Below are positions 36,156 to 49,551 of a DNA stretch of 64,000 nucleotides, piece by piece. Below the pieces are notes generated by a model that saw only the letters and a list, made by a program, of their open reading frames with translations, was not told the origin of the DNA and did not search any database. Numbering within the stretch: the first letter of the stretch is position 1; each line of letters opens with the position of its first letter. Both the position numbers and the translations under genes were made by a program. The DNA comes from Utricularia gibba (Eukaryota; Streptophyta; Magnoliopsida; Lamiales; Lentibulariaceae), in contig CM007992.1 of the NCBI GenBank assembly GCA_002189035.1, positions 1,488,001-1,552,000 on the forward strand. Direction: 5' to 3'.

Positions 36156-37323
36156 GTCTTGATGTTACGAGATATGAGTATTACACTATTGAGACATATC
36201 ATCATAAATTGGACAAATATATTCCTCATAAAGATTTCATTTATGGGTGACATGGATTGCGGTATGATTATGGAAACTTTTATACTTCAAAATCTTTTTA
36301 CGATCTTAGCAAGCAACGAAGAATTTTGTGGGGATGGGCAAATGAATCAGATACTACCAAGAATGATGTTAAGAAGGGATGGGCAGACATACAAGTACCT
36401 AATTAACTAGTTATTTTGTATTCGAACTCTATATATTAATTGATTATTATTTTTTTCAGTTGATTCCTCAAACATTGGTTTTGTATCCGAATGGGAGACA
36501 ACTTCTTCAATGCCCTATTGAGGAAGTAGAAAAATTGAGGAAAAATAAAGTGGAATTGACCAATAAAGAGCTTTGTAATGGACAACAAATTGAGATTTAT
36601 GACATCACTACTACCCAAGCTGATGCTGATGTCACCTTCAGTTTTGATAACTTGGACAAGGCTGAACCTCTAGATCCAAGATGGGATATACATGATCCAC
36701 AAAAGATTTGTGGAGAGAAAGACTCAAGTATCATAGGAACATTAGGATCATTTGGTCTTATTACTTTGGCTTCTGAGAAACTAGAAGAATATACTCCAGT
36801 ATTTTTCAAGATTTTCAAGGATCAAAAGCAACATTTAGTTTTATTATGTTCAAATGCCTCAAGGTAACATCTATTAGTACTTGAGTTATACATTACATGT
36901 CAATTATTAAGTAGATCTATTGTTTAATGCTTGTAGATCCACATTGGTGAGTGGAAAATCACAAATGAATGGAGGTAGCGATGCATATCGATCATCTTTC
37001 GGAGGTTTTGTAAATGTGGACATGAAGGACAAGAGTCTTTCCCTTAGGAGCTTGGTACAATGCAATCTCATCTCTTGGTGCAAATGCATTATCATTATTT
37101 CATTTTTTTTTGATGGTGCATTTGTTATTATCTTTAATAGGTTGACCACTCAGTTATGGAGAGCTTTGCATCCGGAGCAAAGACTGTGATAACATCCCGT
37201 GTGTATCCAACCTTAGCAATTTTCGAAGAGGCACACTTGTATGTTTTCAACAACGGTATTGAACCAGTGAGAATCTAGAAGCTGAGTTCATGGAGTATGA
37301 AAAGATCTGTCTACATGAACTAG

Positions 37324-37720
37324 TGAAGACCATCCCATGTACAAAATCTGGATTTTGGTGCTGCTGTTATGGCTAGTTGTTTGTTAATAATTTTTATGAC
37401 ACTTCTTTAAGATCCAAGATTTAATTGAATTCCATTTATAGGCATTATTTCAATTTAAGTTTTTTGTGCCGACAAAGAATATAATGACATACAAAAAAAT
37501 GATGCTCATGATCTGTAGAATACCAGTGACATTGTATTTGATGATTTGTAAGATTGAGATAGTGATTATGATGTGAAAGAGAATGAGCCAATTGATGAAT
37601 GCGAAGATATAAACGAGGAAAAAAGGGAACATGATTTTATCAATTATTGGTCAACTAATATTGATGATACTCCTTGAGCATCTTCTATTTTTATCAGAAA
37701 TGACGTAAAAGATGAAGATC
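37324..37720. other. End of the duplicated invertase segment, then AT-rich DNA
   Basis: Similarity to the 3' flank of invertase copy B continues to about 37410 (counterpart near 46975) and then stops. No gene seen beyond. Confidence 0.5.
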
Positions 37721-38700
37721 AATATTCTTGAAATATTTCAGATCCCATTAGCTTAGTGTCTTGCATATTCTTCAAACATCAATAATTTGCATCAAAGAAG
37801 TTTGTCAATAATGATGTGATGGAATGCACTCTCAAAATTGGTCATGAATTTAAATCATGTAAAGTGCAATAAGGAATGTATATCGAATACTTTTGCAATA
37901 AAATGAAAGAACAGGGATGCAAATGGTGCTTTTGTTGTGCATACTTTACTCATGATTGAAGCTGAAAAATAACAATAATTGAAGACCCACACACCTATAG
38001 TTGTCTACATCTACAATCATTATCCATCAAAATATTACTCTATTGTATATCGTTAAATGTGCTAAATCTCTTCTTGAAGTCGATAGTGGTATTAAAGCAA
38101 AAGTTATTCAACAATTTATTAAAGAGAAGTTAAAATATGATATCTTGTATTATCGAGAATGTATGGCTTACGAAAAGGACATGGGAGTCATATCTTCTCC
38201 TTCTTCCTCAACTCCTATTAGAAGTGCAGTTACGAAACTTCAGCATAGTTGTGGAGTATAAATACAAACAAGCCAAACATCTATGATACGAAAACTTTAA
38301 AATATATTCTTTTGATCTTTTGCACAATGATTTTAAGCATTCCATTGATAGTAATTGGTGATTATTGTTACTGCTACTCATCTCTATCCATAATATTCTT
38401 ACAAACTATTGATTGCTATAATAGTGGATGACTTCAGTTTTATTTTGCCACTTGCCTTTGTAGTTGATGAAAGTGAAAATGATGATTCATGGTAGTGGTT
38501 TATTCAACTGTTGGAGCAATATGTTGTTGATAATAGAGCATGTTGTATTATATCATATCAATGTTCATCTATGAAAAATGTAACATCAAAGTAAGCACAT
38601 TCATGCTTGAGTATTGAGATTCACATCGACATTACATACGTCATTTACAATCTAATTTTCTCAAAAAATATGGAAAATATCCATGGATGTGACAACTATT
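37720..38700 (+). pseudogene. Third MULE transposase relic
   Basis: Heavily decayed. In scattered frames there are an N-terminal MuDR-like block (MECTLKIGHEFKSC, near 37820; EDPHTYSC, near 37980) and part of the core (ATHLYP-YSYKLLIAI near 38365-38420, LPLAFVVDESENDDSW near 38445, then WFIQLLEQYVVDNRACC near 38495). No terminal repeats found. No conserved catalytic context can be trusted. Confidence 0.6.
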
Positions 38701-41700
38701 TTTGAAAGCTGTACACATAATGCCAATAAGAAAATTTTATAAGAATTTTATAAAAAAATATGGAAAATAAGAAAATTATTTTTGAAATAATTTTATAAAT
38801 TAATAACATAGTATCAATTGGCAGCGCAATTGTATTTTAAATTTTAAATCATTTAAAGCTATTAATGATATTTAGATGTTCATTATAAGTATTAAGCAAT
38901 ACCTAAAACCACCTTGAACACTGCTTATATATAACAAGTGATGTCTAGGATAATTTGAACATTGCTTATAACAAGTAGCGATCAGAGCATCTTAGGCACT
39001 ATTTATAAGTAGCACCCAAATAGATAATGTTCATTATTTTATTACTAAATTTTACAACAATACATTGTAATAATATTTAGGAAAAATACAATCTAAATAA
39101 ATCATTTATTACTAATAAAATTAATGATAATATAAATGATCATTTTTAGCAAAAAATTTTTAAAAAAGTTAATGAAACACACTTACCCAAATTAAAATTC
39201 TCTATTTATCTCTCCTCTCTTTCTCCCCTCAATCACATTCCTTTTCTTCGATTTCCTTGCTCTTCTTTTTCTTCTTCTTCACCTCACTGTAAAATTGTTT
39301 TTATGTCTTAATTTTTGTCCGGCTATTTCTACAATTTTCACCAAAAAAATAGGGTTTCTATCAAGGTATAAAAGTTGTCCTACATATCTATATTATCTTT
39401 TCTTGTATATAATGTGTTTTCAATATAAGATAAGGTAGACATAGAACAAATTTTAGATGAATTGCCTGAGTGTGTTGATGTTCATGCTTTTATCATCAGT
39501 ACCGAGTATTTCAGATTTAGATTGAGATTACCAATTCAATATTTTATCCATTTGTTATTTTGTTCAGTGCATATTCTACTATCTCATTTAAATCACCTTC
39601 CATCAATAATATTATCACCTTTATGAATTTATATGAAGATGATGGGTTTCACTTCATGTTAATGTATTGTTTGACATCCAAAGTGCTTCAAAGTTTCCCA
39701 CATAAATCACTTTACAATATTATTGAAGGTTGTAATTAAAACTATCACAACTTCATGAAATTCATATAGAAATTGATAGATTAGTTTCATGTGAATCACT
39801 CCACAAGAAGATTTGATGATTAGGATAATTAGACAAATATCAACCTCGTCAAGTATTGGAAGACTAATTGTTAAGAATATTTTCTTTGTAAATATCTTTT
39901 GATTCAATTAATTTTCTTGTATTTTCGATTACTAAATGTTTCTATTGTGAGGTGTGAAACTTTTAGATGAAAAGGATAAAGAATGGCTTGTAACATTGGT
40001 AGAAGAAAAAGACATATGATGAATAGATATTGAACCACCAGTTGCAAATTTTAAAAGCTAAATATACTATGCATACTCCTTGTAAGATAAGTACTATGCA
40101 TACTTGGCCAAAAGAACATGAAGTCCATGAACATGAATTATCATGTCCTCGCGAACACGAGAAAGAAACCATAGGTTTGTTTGCTCCTCAACAAATGAAT
40201 GACAATGATATTATCCAAATGCGTTTAGCGCCTTAAGCAACCATGAGTGAAATTGCACAACTGAGGAATATTATCTAACAATATGAAATAAGATACCCGA
40301 TGTTCATTCATGAGGATGTTGATGCTTCAAAACTTATGATAGAACATTGGTGATATTAATTGTCTACTTACTGATGTCGTGTCTATGGACAAAGGATGAG
40401 TGGGTGGAAGACCAAATTGTATCATTGAGCATCAAGCAAGTAAGTAGCATAATATATCTTACCTCTCTAACTACATGTATAATAGTAATGTTTGTTTTCT
40501 ATTGCAATTTATCTCAGAACAAATTGTATCAAATTTCTAGATTGGTGCATGAAAATGTTTGACGTTACATTTTGGTCCTCGCAAAGAGAGTAGGTTGAAA
40601 TATTCATTAAAATATTCATCACTTTGTTTCTTTGCATTACACTCGTACATAAAATAATTGACCATAATATGGGGAGTTGCAGCCATCGAGAGGTTGTATT
40701 TTGGTGTGGAATATACATTGACGAGAGTTTCAACGCTATTAATTTTAAGCACTTGCGACATATTTGGGATGATGGTACAATGTTCAATCATCGTTATAAT
40801 ATAAATAATACATTATTGATTTATGATTTATTGAAGAAATTGCTTCGAAATCTGGTAATACAAAATTTTGTTTTATACAACTAATAAAAATTCATTATTT
40901 TTAATTTCTTTTTACAACATTCAATAGGTGAACAATGCAATATTTTGCTTTTCTTACAAGATGAAATCAAGGAATGATAATGTCTACAAAGTGATGAGTG
41001 CATTTGATTATTTTTTGAAAGATTATATGAAACAAGTGATAGATGTGTCTAGCTATTTGGAAACATTTTGATGTGAGCAACATCTAATTGTATAAGGGCA
41101 TCAGCATTGAGAGCTATACAAATATCTGAAATACAAGTATATCTAAATATTTTGTATTAAGGAAATTGTATTAGAGGAATTGATTATTATAATTCTATTA
41201 TACAAAACAGAGGATGTTCTACATTTATGTAGTTTTGTTGCATTAACTATGGTTTTAATCGAAAGAATCTTTAGATATTATTGATCTCTTCTTTTTTATA
41301 TTAAAAATATATCACTCTCGCGAATTTCAGTGATTCTTGAGGAGTGCATAAACAAAAATTAATAATAGGCATCCATTTTTATTTTTGGCCGTTGTGTACT
41401 TCACTACATAGCTCACAAAACTCTAGTGTATCGAGTGGTCACTATGCAGAAATTGTATAATTCTTCTGGGTTATGGTGATTTTGAAAATGTAGAGGATGC
41501 ATTTGATTTAAAAATCAAAATTGGGGGACATCACGTCTTTGATTTTGTCTAAACCACTTATTTCATATAAATAACAATTTTATTTTCTCATGTATAAATT
41601 ATATATATATACAATTTAATTTAATTATACAAATGTTCATAACATTCTTTAAGATAGTTGGTTAATCGGAAGAGTGTGTATTTATTTTTTGCGTTTGTAA

Positions 41701-42190
41701 AGTATTTGAGAATCCAATTGTATAAGTATATATTTTATGTTATTCAGTATAATACTGTGCAATTAAATACACAAAATAATAAAATTAAGTTGATTTCGAA
41801 AATGGATATTTAAAAGAAATTCAGTAATTCTGCAAATACACTGTTTGGAGAAATACTGATTTTCTTTAAATAGCCAAATTAAGGATGTCCATATTCTAAA
41901 TGATTTTCGGAAGATCATCTCTCAGATTAACCCCCTAGAACAATCAGTCAGCACATAAACTTCTAAATCATTTTCCTCTTGTACTATAAAGGCGGCGTAA
42001 AAGGTCTAACACTAGCAGTCAGTATTCTTAACAAAAATAAAAAATATATATATTTTTTATTTAAACTCAATAAAGCTATTTTGAATTTAGTTATATGTTT
42101 AGATTAACTTACTGTATTTAACTCAGGTTAAACCCATATGAAAGCACGGCATAAATCAAGGCCTTGTTGTCGTCAATCTTCATGTAATCT
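38701..42190. other. AT-rich DNA with unassigned coding-like scraps
   Basis: Repeated phrases around AACACTGCTTATA and related words occur at 38910-39010. 39180-39400 resembles a CT-rich leader followed by VDIEQILDELPECVDVH (39430-39480). Open frames at 40030-40236, 40347-40562 and 40624-40884 have no domain I can name. They may be the rest of the decayed MULE or an unrelated relic. Nothing recognised from 41.3 to 42.1 kb. Confidence 0.35.
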
Positions 42191-42340
42191 CCATGTGGGC
42201 CCTCACCTCAATTTCAATGTTGGCGTACAAAATATCACCCCACTCACGGTTGGTGCCGTTGTTCATCGAATCCACTAGTGAGACTAACCCCTTGATTGCA
42301 ACTATACCTTAGCTGACTCTTGCCACAAGACCAACTGATT
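42190..42340 (-). pseudogene. GDSL esterase exon fragment, decayed
   Basis: Shares about 110 bp with 52725-52840 (common words ATGTTGGCGTACAAAA, ATCGAATCCACTAGTGAGA). On the minus strand it reads EWGDILYANIEIE, followed by GTGAGG, a possible splice donor. GDSL proteins have a YANxYD-like phrase here. Isolated; no other exons found nearby. Confidence 0.45.
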
Positions 42341-45300
42341 AGGGATGCAGCCAAAGGGACTGGATGCAGTGTTTAATGTAGAAACCCACTTTTAGACAAA
42401 CCTTACTATTTAATTCCAATTATGTATTTTGGACTAGCAATTAAAATTCATTTGTTTTGTGTGGATCAACCTAAACTTATTACTGTTATATTAATTTCTT
42501 TACGAATGGTATGTGAATTGTTTGTTCAGTTTATGAATTATTTTTGATAAAGAAAATCTTTAAGTTTGTGTTTTATAGAATTTTTCATCCACCAATGGTG
42601 TTCATGATTCCCAATATCTAGCTTCCAAAATCTCAAATGACAACTGATGTTGTGTCACATTCTATCATATTTGAGTTAATATTAGTGTTAGAATGTTAGG
42701 ATTGTGTGAATTAGAATGGAAAAAATGTCAAAACATGCGTTAGTTAAAATATTTACCTTAAAAACGTGTGTTGAATCTTTTTTCCCTTAGTCCAATAGTA
42801 GGGTGGGCCATTTTTTCTGACCAATCTGCAAAGTTGTTTTTAGTATAGGGATACGACATGAATTGCAAGTATGCTATTAAGTGAGAGACAAGCAAGATTA
42901 GCAGAAAAGAAGGAAACAAGCGAATGAAGAAATAATAACATGGGGCGGCTGGCACAAAGGGGAGTGAGTGAGTAGGGGAAGAATATCTTCTCCTAGAGGT
43001 TTTTTTTTTTTTTTTTTTTTTTTTTGGCTACCATGTAAGAGTATTTATAGAGTGACATTGAAACTAATCTTCAATGTCCAGGAGTCTATCCAATACCTAA
43101 ACCCAAAACACGGAATCCTAAGAATCTGCACTTTGAAAAGACTAAGATAGGGAGAACACTAGATTTGAAGAAGCGAACTGACATTTTAATTTTATTGCAA
43201 ATATTATTTCTTGCATTTTATTTCATGAACTTATACGGTATTTCTATTTCATGTTGTTAACATTCAACGTATTCGAATGTTCTCATCAATTAAGCATGTT
43301 TGCTTAATTACCTTTGTTACTGCTTTTGTATGCAAACTTAGAACCCAGAACCTTGAGATAAATATTAATTTATTCTAATGCAGTTTAGTTCAAGATTAAG
43401 TGAAATGACCATTGTTTGTCACTTAAAATACCGATTTACATATTCTATTTCTCTGCTTTCAGATTAAGAACCGGTAGACGTTTTTTAAAAAATATAGTTA
43501 AGAATAGAAACCCATTTCTAAACAAGTCTCATGTTTAATCTCAATTACACATAGTACTATCAACTGAAAACCATTTTCTTTCTGTATTCAAAATGTGGAT
43601 TGTTTTTTCAGTCAATAAATTATTTTTGTGGGAAAAACTTTTAGGACTGCGATATCTATATAACTTTCCAACCATCAGCAACATCATAGGGATGATTTTT
43701 AGTTGGATTTGTTGTTGGAGTTGGACTGGTTAATAAAGTTCTTTGCAACATTAGGATACGTTAATCAACTAAGGGTAGCTTGGGCATATGTTTGATTGCA
43801 GATAGTTGTCCAACAACGAGCAGTGAGTCATTCATTTGGCGATGAATGGAGAACTACATTTGAGGCTATTCCCAATGCTCCAAAAAACTCTTGCAACCAT
43901 TCCAAGATCAATGGTCACAACCATAGGGACAGCCATCCTTCTTAGAATGGAGATGCTACTAGCAATGGTTCGAACCCTAATAGATGCTGCACTCCTAATC
44001 AGTAGCCTCTTGTGCCCCCATCGGGCTCTGGTTACAAGTTTTAGAATAGGTGCATAATTGATAAATAAAAAAATATGAGTTGTTGGAATATTAGAACTTT
44101 CATATCAAAAAAATTATAAGATCTAATTTTTAACAATAAAAATCAAAAGAGATGGTTGATTAGAATAAGGGTAGATTTTCAAGGCTAGTGGTCAGAGGCT
44201 AGTAAAATGTGAACAGAATTTGCAAAAAAAATATATGATGAAATATATCAGATTAAAATACAAAAAAAGATAAAGATGACACCTCAAGGTTCCAAAGATA
44301 CTTTATACTATTCTAGGTTCAACCAAATATAATCCTTTTTATTCTACAAGAAATTTAGGTCTACATAAATCTTTTTTCTACCCCAACTTTGATGTACCTT
44401 TAGTTAGGTTTTATTTGGATAAACATATTACACTCCTTTCCACCTAAGTCTATGTTTATTTTAATAGGAAAAGAGTAAAAGATATCAATTATGAACTACG
44501 GCAAAGAGCAAGTTATCCATTTCTACCATAAAGGATCACTCATTTGTTTAATTACTTATCTAGTATGAAAATAAGATAAAAATAGAAAAGAGCATAGCAT
44601 CAAATGATGAAAAAAAAAAGATAAATCATAGGCTAAAACAGAACAAGTTTAAAATGAATGTGAGATGATGCATTTCTAGTATACTCCTAACCAGAAGTAC
44701 TTTTTCCTGCGGTTTGTTGTTTGGTTGAGCAAGTGAAAGATATTGTTATTCTTCTTCGCGATGCTCTTCAAAATCAAACTTCAGGTTCTTATAGTTTATT
44801 CTCTCTCGAAAGTCTCCCCTCCCATTCCTTGAAATTTTTTTTATTTGTTCCTCTTTTTCTTTCCTCATCTCCTTGAATCTGGTTATGCCTCATTACTCTC
44901 TCTTTCAGTTTTGTCTTCTTAAGCTTTCAATCTACTATCTTAGTATCAGAGTAGGGCATATTAAACGTGAACTTTCGGATGTAACTCAAAAGTGTGCTGT
45001 TATATTCAGACATACATGATTAGTTCAAAATTGGAACTAAATTACGGATTTAATCCCCAATTTGAACAAAACATTAAAATTAATCTAATATAAAAAATAA
45101 TTTTTTTATCTAAAAACCATAAACAATAATTTGTCATCAATAATTTCAAGAGATTGTCACCAACCCTATCCTATTCTTGGACAGGCAGAATAGGTCCACT
45201 TAGAGTTGGGTAATACCCGATTATTAGAATCAAATCTGATAGACCTGAATTATTTAAACGGATTTGGTTCTATATAAATACTTTTGGGTAGGGTTGAACA

Positions 45301-46974
45301 ACAAATTCAAGACCCATTAATTTTCGATTCGGGTTTGGTGTGTAGATGGTCAAACTCGACATACCGATATATTTGATTAATTAAATATATATATTTTTAT
45401 GCGAATGATTATTTAAAATATTTTTTATATGAGACTTCAACAAATGAGAAATAAAAAATAATAATAATTGAAAATGTATATATTTAACAGAAAAATTATA
45501 ATACCAAAAATTTTATATGAATAGAGTTAGTATTGATCAACTAGGATATTTTTATAGCTGCATAAAATACGGTATTTAAAATATAATAATATTTAATGAT
45601 CTTACTTTAAGGTTACAACAATTAACTTTGGATTTTTATTTTTCAATCATTTGAGATGTTTATTTTTAATAATCTTCAAACTATTTTTTATTTGTATGTA
45701 AAAAATTGTAATTTATAATTTATTATAAAAAAATCAAATGAATAATACATTACAATATTTCAAAAACATATTCAAATTAATATCAATTTAACCCCGAATC
45801 TGATGGATCCATGTAATAACGATCGATTCTGGATGTAATCAAACCAACCCGACCGGTGACCATCTCTATGTCCATGTGTTTATGGCATGGTACTGCATAT
45901 CATTTGTAGATAAATGCGTGTGATTGTCTCACCCCGTTGTTCCACTGTCTACGGTTTTGTCATTTGTTGCACGGCACCACCAGACACCATTGCGGTTGTA
46001 AGTTTTGCAGTTTATCATATAAAAATTATAATCATTTATTTGAAAAAAAAATCAACTGTTTATAATATTAATTGGATTCAATCATAATTAAATTCTTTTG
46101 GTTCATAAATTTTTCGTGCAAACCGTTTATTGTTTTTTTTACTAATTTAATATAATTTTCAATATTTTTAACTTATGCATGTTTCTCATGATATCATCCG
46201 AATTTATATTTTAATTGTAGAGTACTTTTAAATATATGAATTAGAGATTGTGAATTGTATTTACATGCAAGAAATTGATGTAAACACAATTATGCCCCAT
46301 TAATTTTTTATACTAGCCTACCCAATAATTATGCGTGTCCTAATAAAAAAATGAAATGATAAAATGTTAGCCTGATGTTTTCTAGAAATCCTCTTCTCGA
46401 ATTTTCTGTGGGCGTTTTTACGAATTTTCCCTTTAAAAAATGGAAACCGGGTGGAGCTCCAGCAACAAATATTACGACTTCACAAACTCATTGTGAATAC
46501 ATTTGCTTCTGCACTGCATTTGCATTTCTGGAGTAGAGTAGATGAATCTTATCGTCTGGGAAAAATTATGAAAAAAAAAAAACAAACAAAAAGTGGAAGC
46601 CAATATAAGAAGGTGCTATTTTTTTGTTTTTGTTTTTATTTTATTTTATGGGGGTGTTGGTGAGCTGGAAACGAGGGAATGGGCGACAGGGGAAATGAGT
46701 TAAAACCAACTAAATATACGTGGTGTGCATGCAAGCTGATTAGGGCTCCTTGTCACCTGGGGAGTCAGTTCCCCACAGAATCTAAACTTGGTTTTCACAC
46801 ATTATATATACCTCGTGTGGATTAATCAACTTTATGAACAAGTGAAATCATCTTGGAACAACACCAGAAGGTATGGATCATTTTTTATGGACACATGGAA
46901 AAAAACATGAGAAACAATGGATAGTTCCAACAATCTAATACTAAAAAACATAGAATAATCAAACTAGATAGACT
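42341..46974. other. AT-rich DNA without recognised genes
   Basis: Features seen: a T tract at 43003-43025; a short coding-like segment at 43836-44057 of unknown family; a primer-binding-site-like motif at 44941-44957; low-complexity AT DNA elsewhere. Open frame 46451-46663 has no domain. Confidence 0.4.
44941..44957 (+). other. Possible LTR primer-binding site relic
   Basis: TAGTATCAGAGTAGGGC resembles the plant initiator-tRNA-Met primer site TGGTATCAGAGC, and follows a CT-rich segment like an LTR 3' end. No partner LTR or coding region was found. Confidence 0.3.
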
Positions 46975-47060
46975 TCTTTAACAAGTGTCATGAAAATTAT
47001 TGACGAACTACTAGCCATAACAGCAGCACCAAAATCCAGATTTTGTACATGGGATGGTCT

Positions 47061-49461
47061 TCATTGGTTCATGTAGACAAGTCTTTTCATGCTCCATGAA
47101 CTCAGCTTTTGGATTTTCACTGATTCAGTACCGTTGTTGAAAACGTACAAGTGTGCCTCTTCAAAAATTGCTAAGATTGGATACACACGAGATGTTATCA
47201 CAGTCTTTCCTCCGGATGTAAAGCTCTCCACAACTGAGTGATCAATTTATTGAAGATAATGACAAATGCACCATCAAAAAAAGATGAAATAATGATAATA
47301 GATTTGCACTAAAAAATGAGATGACATTGTACCAAGCTCCTAAGGGAAAGACTCTTGTCCTTCAAGTCCACATTTACAAATCCTCCGAAAGATGGTCGAT
47401 ATGCATCGCTTCCTCCATCCATTTGTGATTTTCCACTAACCAATGTGGATCTAGAAGCATTAAACAATGAGACCTACAAAATAATTGACATATAATATAT
47501 AATTCAAGGATTAATAGATGTTGAGAGTAACTTGTAGCATCTGAACATAATAGAACTAAATATTGATTTTGATCCTTGAAAATTATCCCATCTTGGATCC
47601 AGAGGTTCAGCCTTGTCCAAATTATCAAAAGTAAAGGTGACATCAACATCAACTTGGGCGGGAGTGATGCCATGAATCTCAATTTGTTGTCCACTATGAA
47701 GATCTTTGTTGTTCAATTCCACCTTGTTTTTCCTTAGTGTTTCCACTTCCTTAATAGGCCATTGAATAAGTTGTCTCCCATTCGGATCCAGAACCAATGT
47801 TCGAGGAATCAACTGAAAAAAAAAAAAAATCAATTAGCATATGAATTTAAATACAAAAGAACTAGTTAATTAGGTACCTGTATACCGGCCCATCCCTTCT
47901 TAACATCATTTTCAGTAGTATCTGATTCATTTGCCCATCCCCACAAAATTCTTCGTTGCTTGCTAAGATCATAAAAAGATTTTGAAGCATAAAAGTTTCC
48001 ATAATCATACCTCAATCCATGCCACCCATCAATCAAATCCTCATCTGGAATATATTTATCCAAATCACGATGATATGTCCCAATGGTGTAATACTCATAC
48101 CTCGTAACATCAAGACTTACCTTCATCACATGCTTCACATTTTCCCCAAAAGCTGAAGTATCAAGTCCATTTCTTGTGGTAACAGAAACAGGGAAGAAAT
48201 CTGGGCACTCAAAATTGCCGGTTCCAGACACAGAATGCAATGGATGCTTCGCCTTGATCCATTGCTTGAAGTCTTTGCTCCGGTAAAGGAACGTCATTCC
48301 CCTATGCTTACGCCGACCACCAATGACAATTCTCCAGTGGCCATCATGACCGAACCATGCTGTAGTTGGATCACGAAAAGCGGTCTTGTTGATGGATTCA
48401 TCCGACACGATCAATGGATTATCATTGGGCTTTATCCATTCTCGAAGATAAGGATCTGAAAGATTAGCTGGAACAGCATAGTTTTGCACCTGAGTATTGT
48501 TTTCATCAACAATCCCAGTATAAAGAATGACCGGCTTATTTCCAGGGAGAACAGTTGCAGAGCCGGACCAACAGCCATAATTATCAAATGACTTTGATGG
48601 ATAAATGGCTGGTTCAAGTTTGATCCAGTTGATCAAGTCTTTCGAAACTGAATGAGCCCAGACGATGTTACCCCAAACCGCTCCTTTTGGATTGTATTGG
48701 TAGAAGAGATGATAAAATCCGTTGTAATACATTGGACCTGTTATTATTTAAAAAATGATCAAACTATTGAATAAACTGGAAAATATGCCAAAAGGTTAAA
48801 AGGAACGAACACTCACCATTGGGATCTGATTTTGTTTCCATTTTCCCAGGATCGTCATGTGGAGAAACAAAAGCATGAGCCCATTAGTTCATAAACCAAA
48901 CTTCCATCAACAAAAAAGTAAAATAGCAGAATGAAAGAACACATGGGGTACGGTTTTAAGACACAACTGGAAAAGGGGAAAAATGTTGCCTTTTAGGGAG
49001 GAAAGGAGGAAATGGTATCAGAATCCAAAAAAAAAAAAAAAAAAAATGCATGCATGCAATGAAATTGCCAAGTCATTGCTTATTCGGACTGGTTCAGAAT
49101 AAAATAAAAATGGCGTGTGTTTAATAGGGGGAAGGATGCCTCATTAATGCGGAGTGATGCCCTCGTGTGTGGTGTGTTCAGATTCTGGATAAGAATTGAG
49201 GTTTTCCAAAACAACAATATCTTCACAAAACTCATGCAGAAAGCGAAGCTAAAACATGAATTTGGTACCGTTAATCCAATGTCTTGAGGGTTGAAAATGG
49301 TATGCTGTCCGGTGCTCCTGCTTCACATTAGCGGCTACGACAGATTGCAGATTGGTGAATACATTGTGTGCCCCATGGACGCCATCTACGCTGAGCATCG
49401 CCAAAAAACACAGGGCCAAAACAAGGAAATCCCATCTCCTACCAGAAACTAGAAGCGCCAT
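47061..49461 (-). pseudogene. CWINV: Cell-wall invertase (GH32) copy B, broken by a 122-bp deletion
   Basis: Exons on the minus strand: 49461-49269 (signal peptide, VDGVHG), mini-exon 48825-48817, 48737-47878, 47812 to about 47532, 47450-47333, and about 47247-47061. The first three exons are intact: NDPNG (nucleophile Asp65), CWSGSAT, RDP (Asp190) and ECPDF (Glu244, cell-wall type with Pro). SLDVTR keeps the Asp that, as I recall, favours sucrose over fructan. Exon 4 lacks 122 bp relative to copy A (A 36689-36810), which shifts the frame in the C-terminal beta-sandwich; its end also lost the G of the usual AAG-GT. The final acceptor reads AATAA where copy A has AATAG. Catalytic domain is complete, but a normal full-length product is unlikely. 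A truncated protein is possible. Confidence 0.9.
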
Positions 49462-49463
49462 GA

Positions 49464-49551
49464 GTGGGAGGACGAATAAACCAGAAGCTAACCAGAAGAA
49501 TAAGGCTGAGTTTGGATGCTGTGAATCTGAAGAGTATTTATAAGGTAATAA
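49464..49551 (-). promoter_or_regulatory. TATA box and leader of invertase copy B
   Basis: TTATAAATA (49535-49543, minus strand) lies about 75 bp upstream of the ATG at 49461, as in copy A. Similarity to copy A ends at the TATA box; beyond it is an LTR-like repeat. Confidence 0.65.

Larger units (their letters stand above)
29355..37323 (+). pseudogene. CWINV: Cell-wall invertase (GH32) copy A, broken by a copia insertion
   Basis: Cell-wall invertases split sucrose in the apoplast. Exons: 29355-29546; the 9-bp mini-exon 29949-29957 encoding the middle of NDPNG; exon 3 from 30037, split by a retrotransposon (30641-36150) and resuming at 36156; then 36460-36863, 36937-37054 and 37141 onward. 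RDPTTAW and FECPDFFPV, the proline form typical of cell-wall enzymes, are present. Lesions: a 1-bp loss after codon 2 giving an early TAG; a small out-of-frame indel near 30255-30275, where copy B has DENNTQVQN; the 5.5-kb insertion; and a premature TAG at 37276-37278. The exon 3 donor now reads CAA-GT rather than CAG-GT. Copy B on the other strand confirms these as changes. Non-functional. Confidence 0.92.

Noticed and set aside
40347-40562. Possible Ulp1-like protease piece linked to the third MULE
   Set aside because: Only a weak local resemblance (TKDEWVEDQIV); no catalytic His/Asp/Cys context.
43836-44057. Open frame MAMNGELHLRLFPML and the other frame with EAIPNAPKNSCNHSKING
   Set aside because: Coding-like texture but no family recognised, and no flanking exons.
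45190-45860. Possible MITE with GTTGGG/CCCGACC-like ends
   Set aside because: Ends do not align beyond a few bases and no target duplication is seen.
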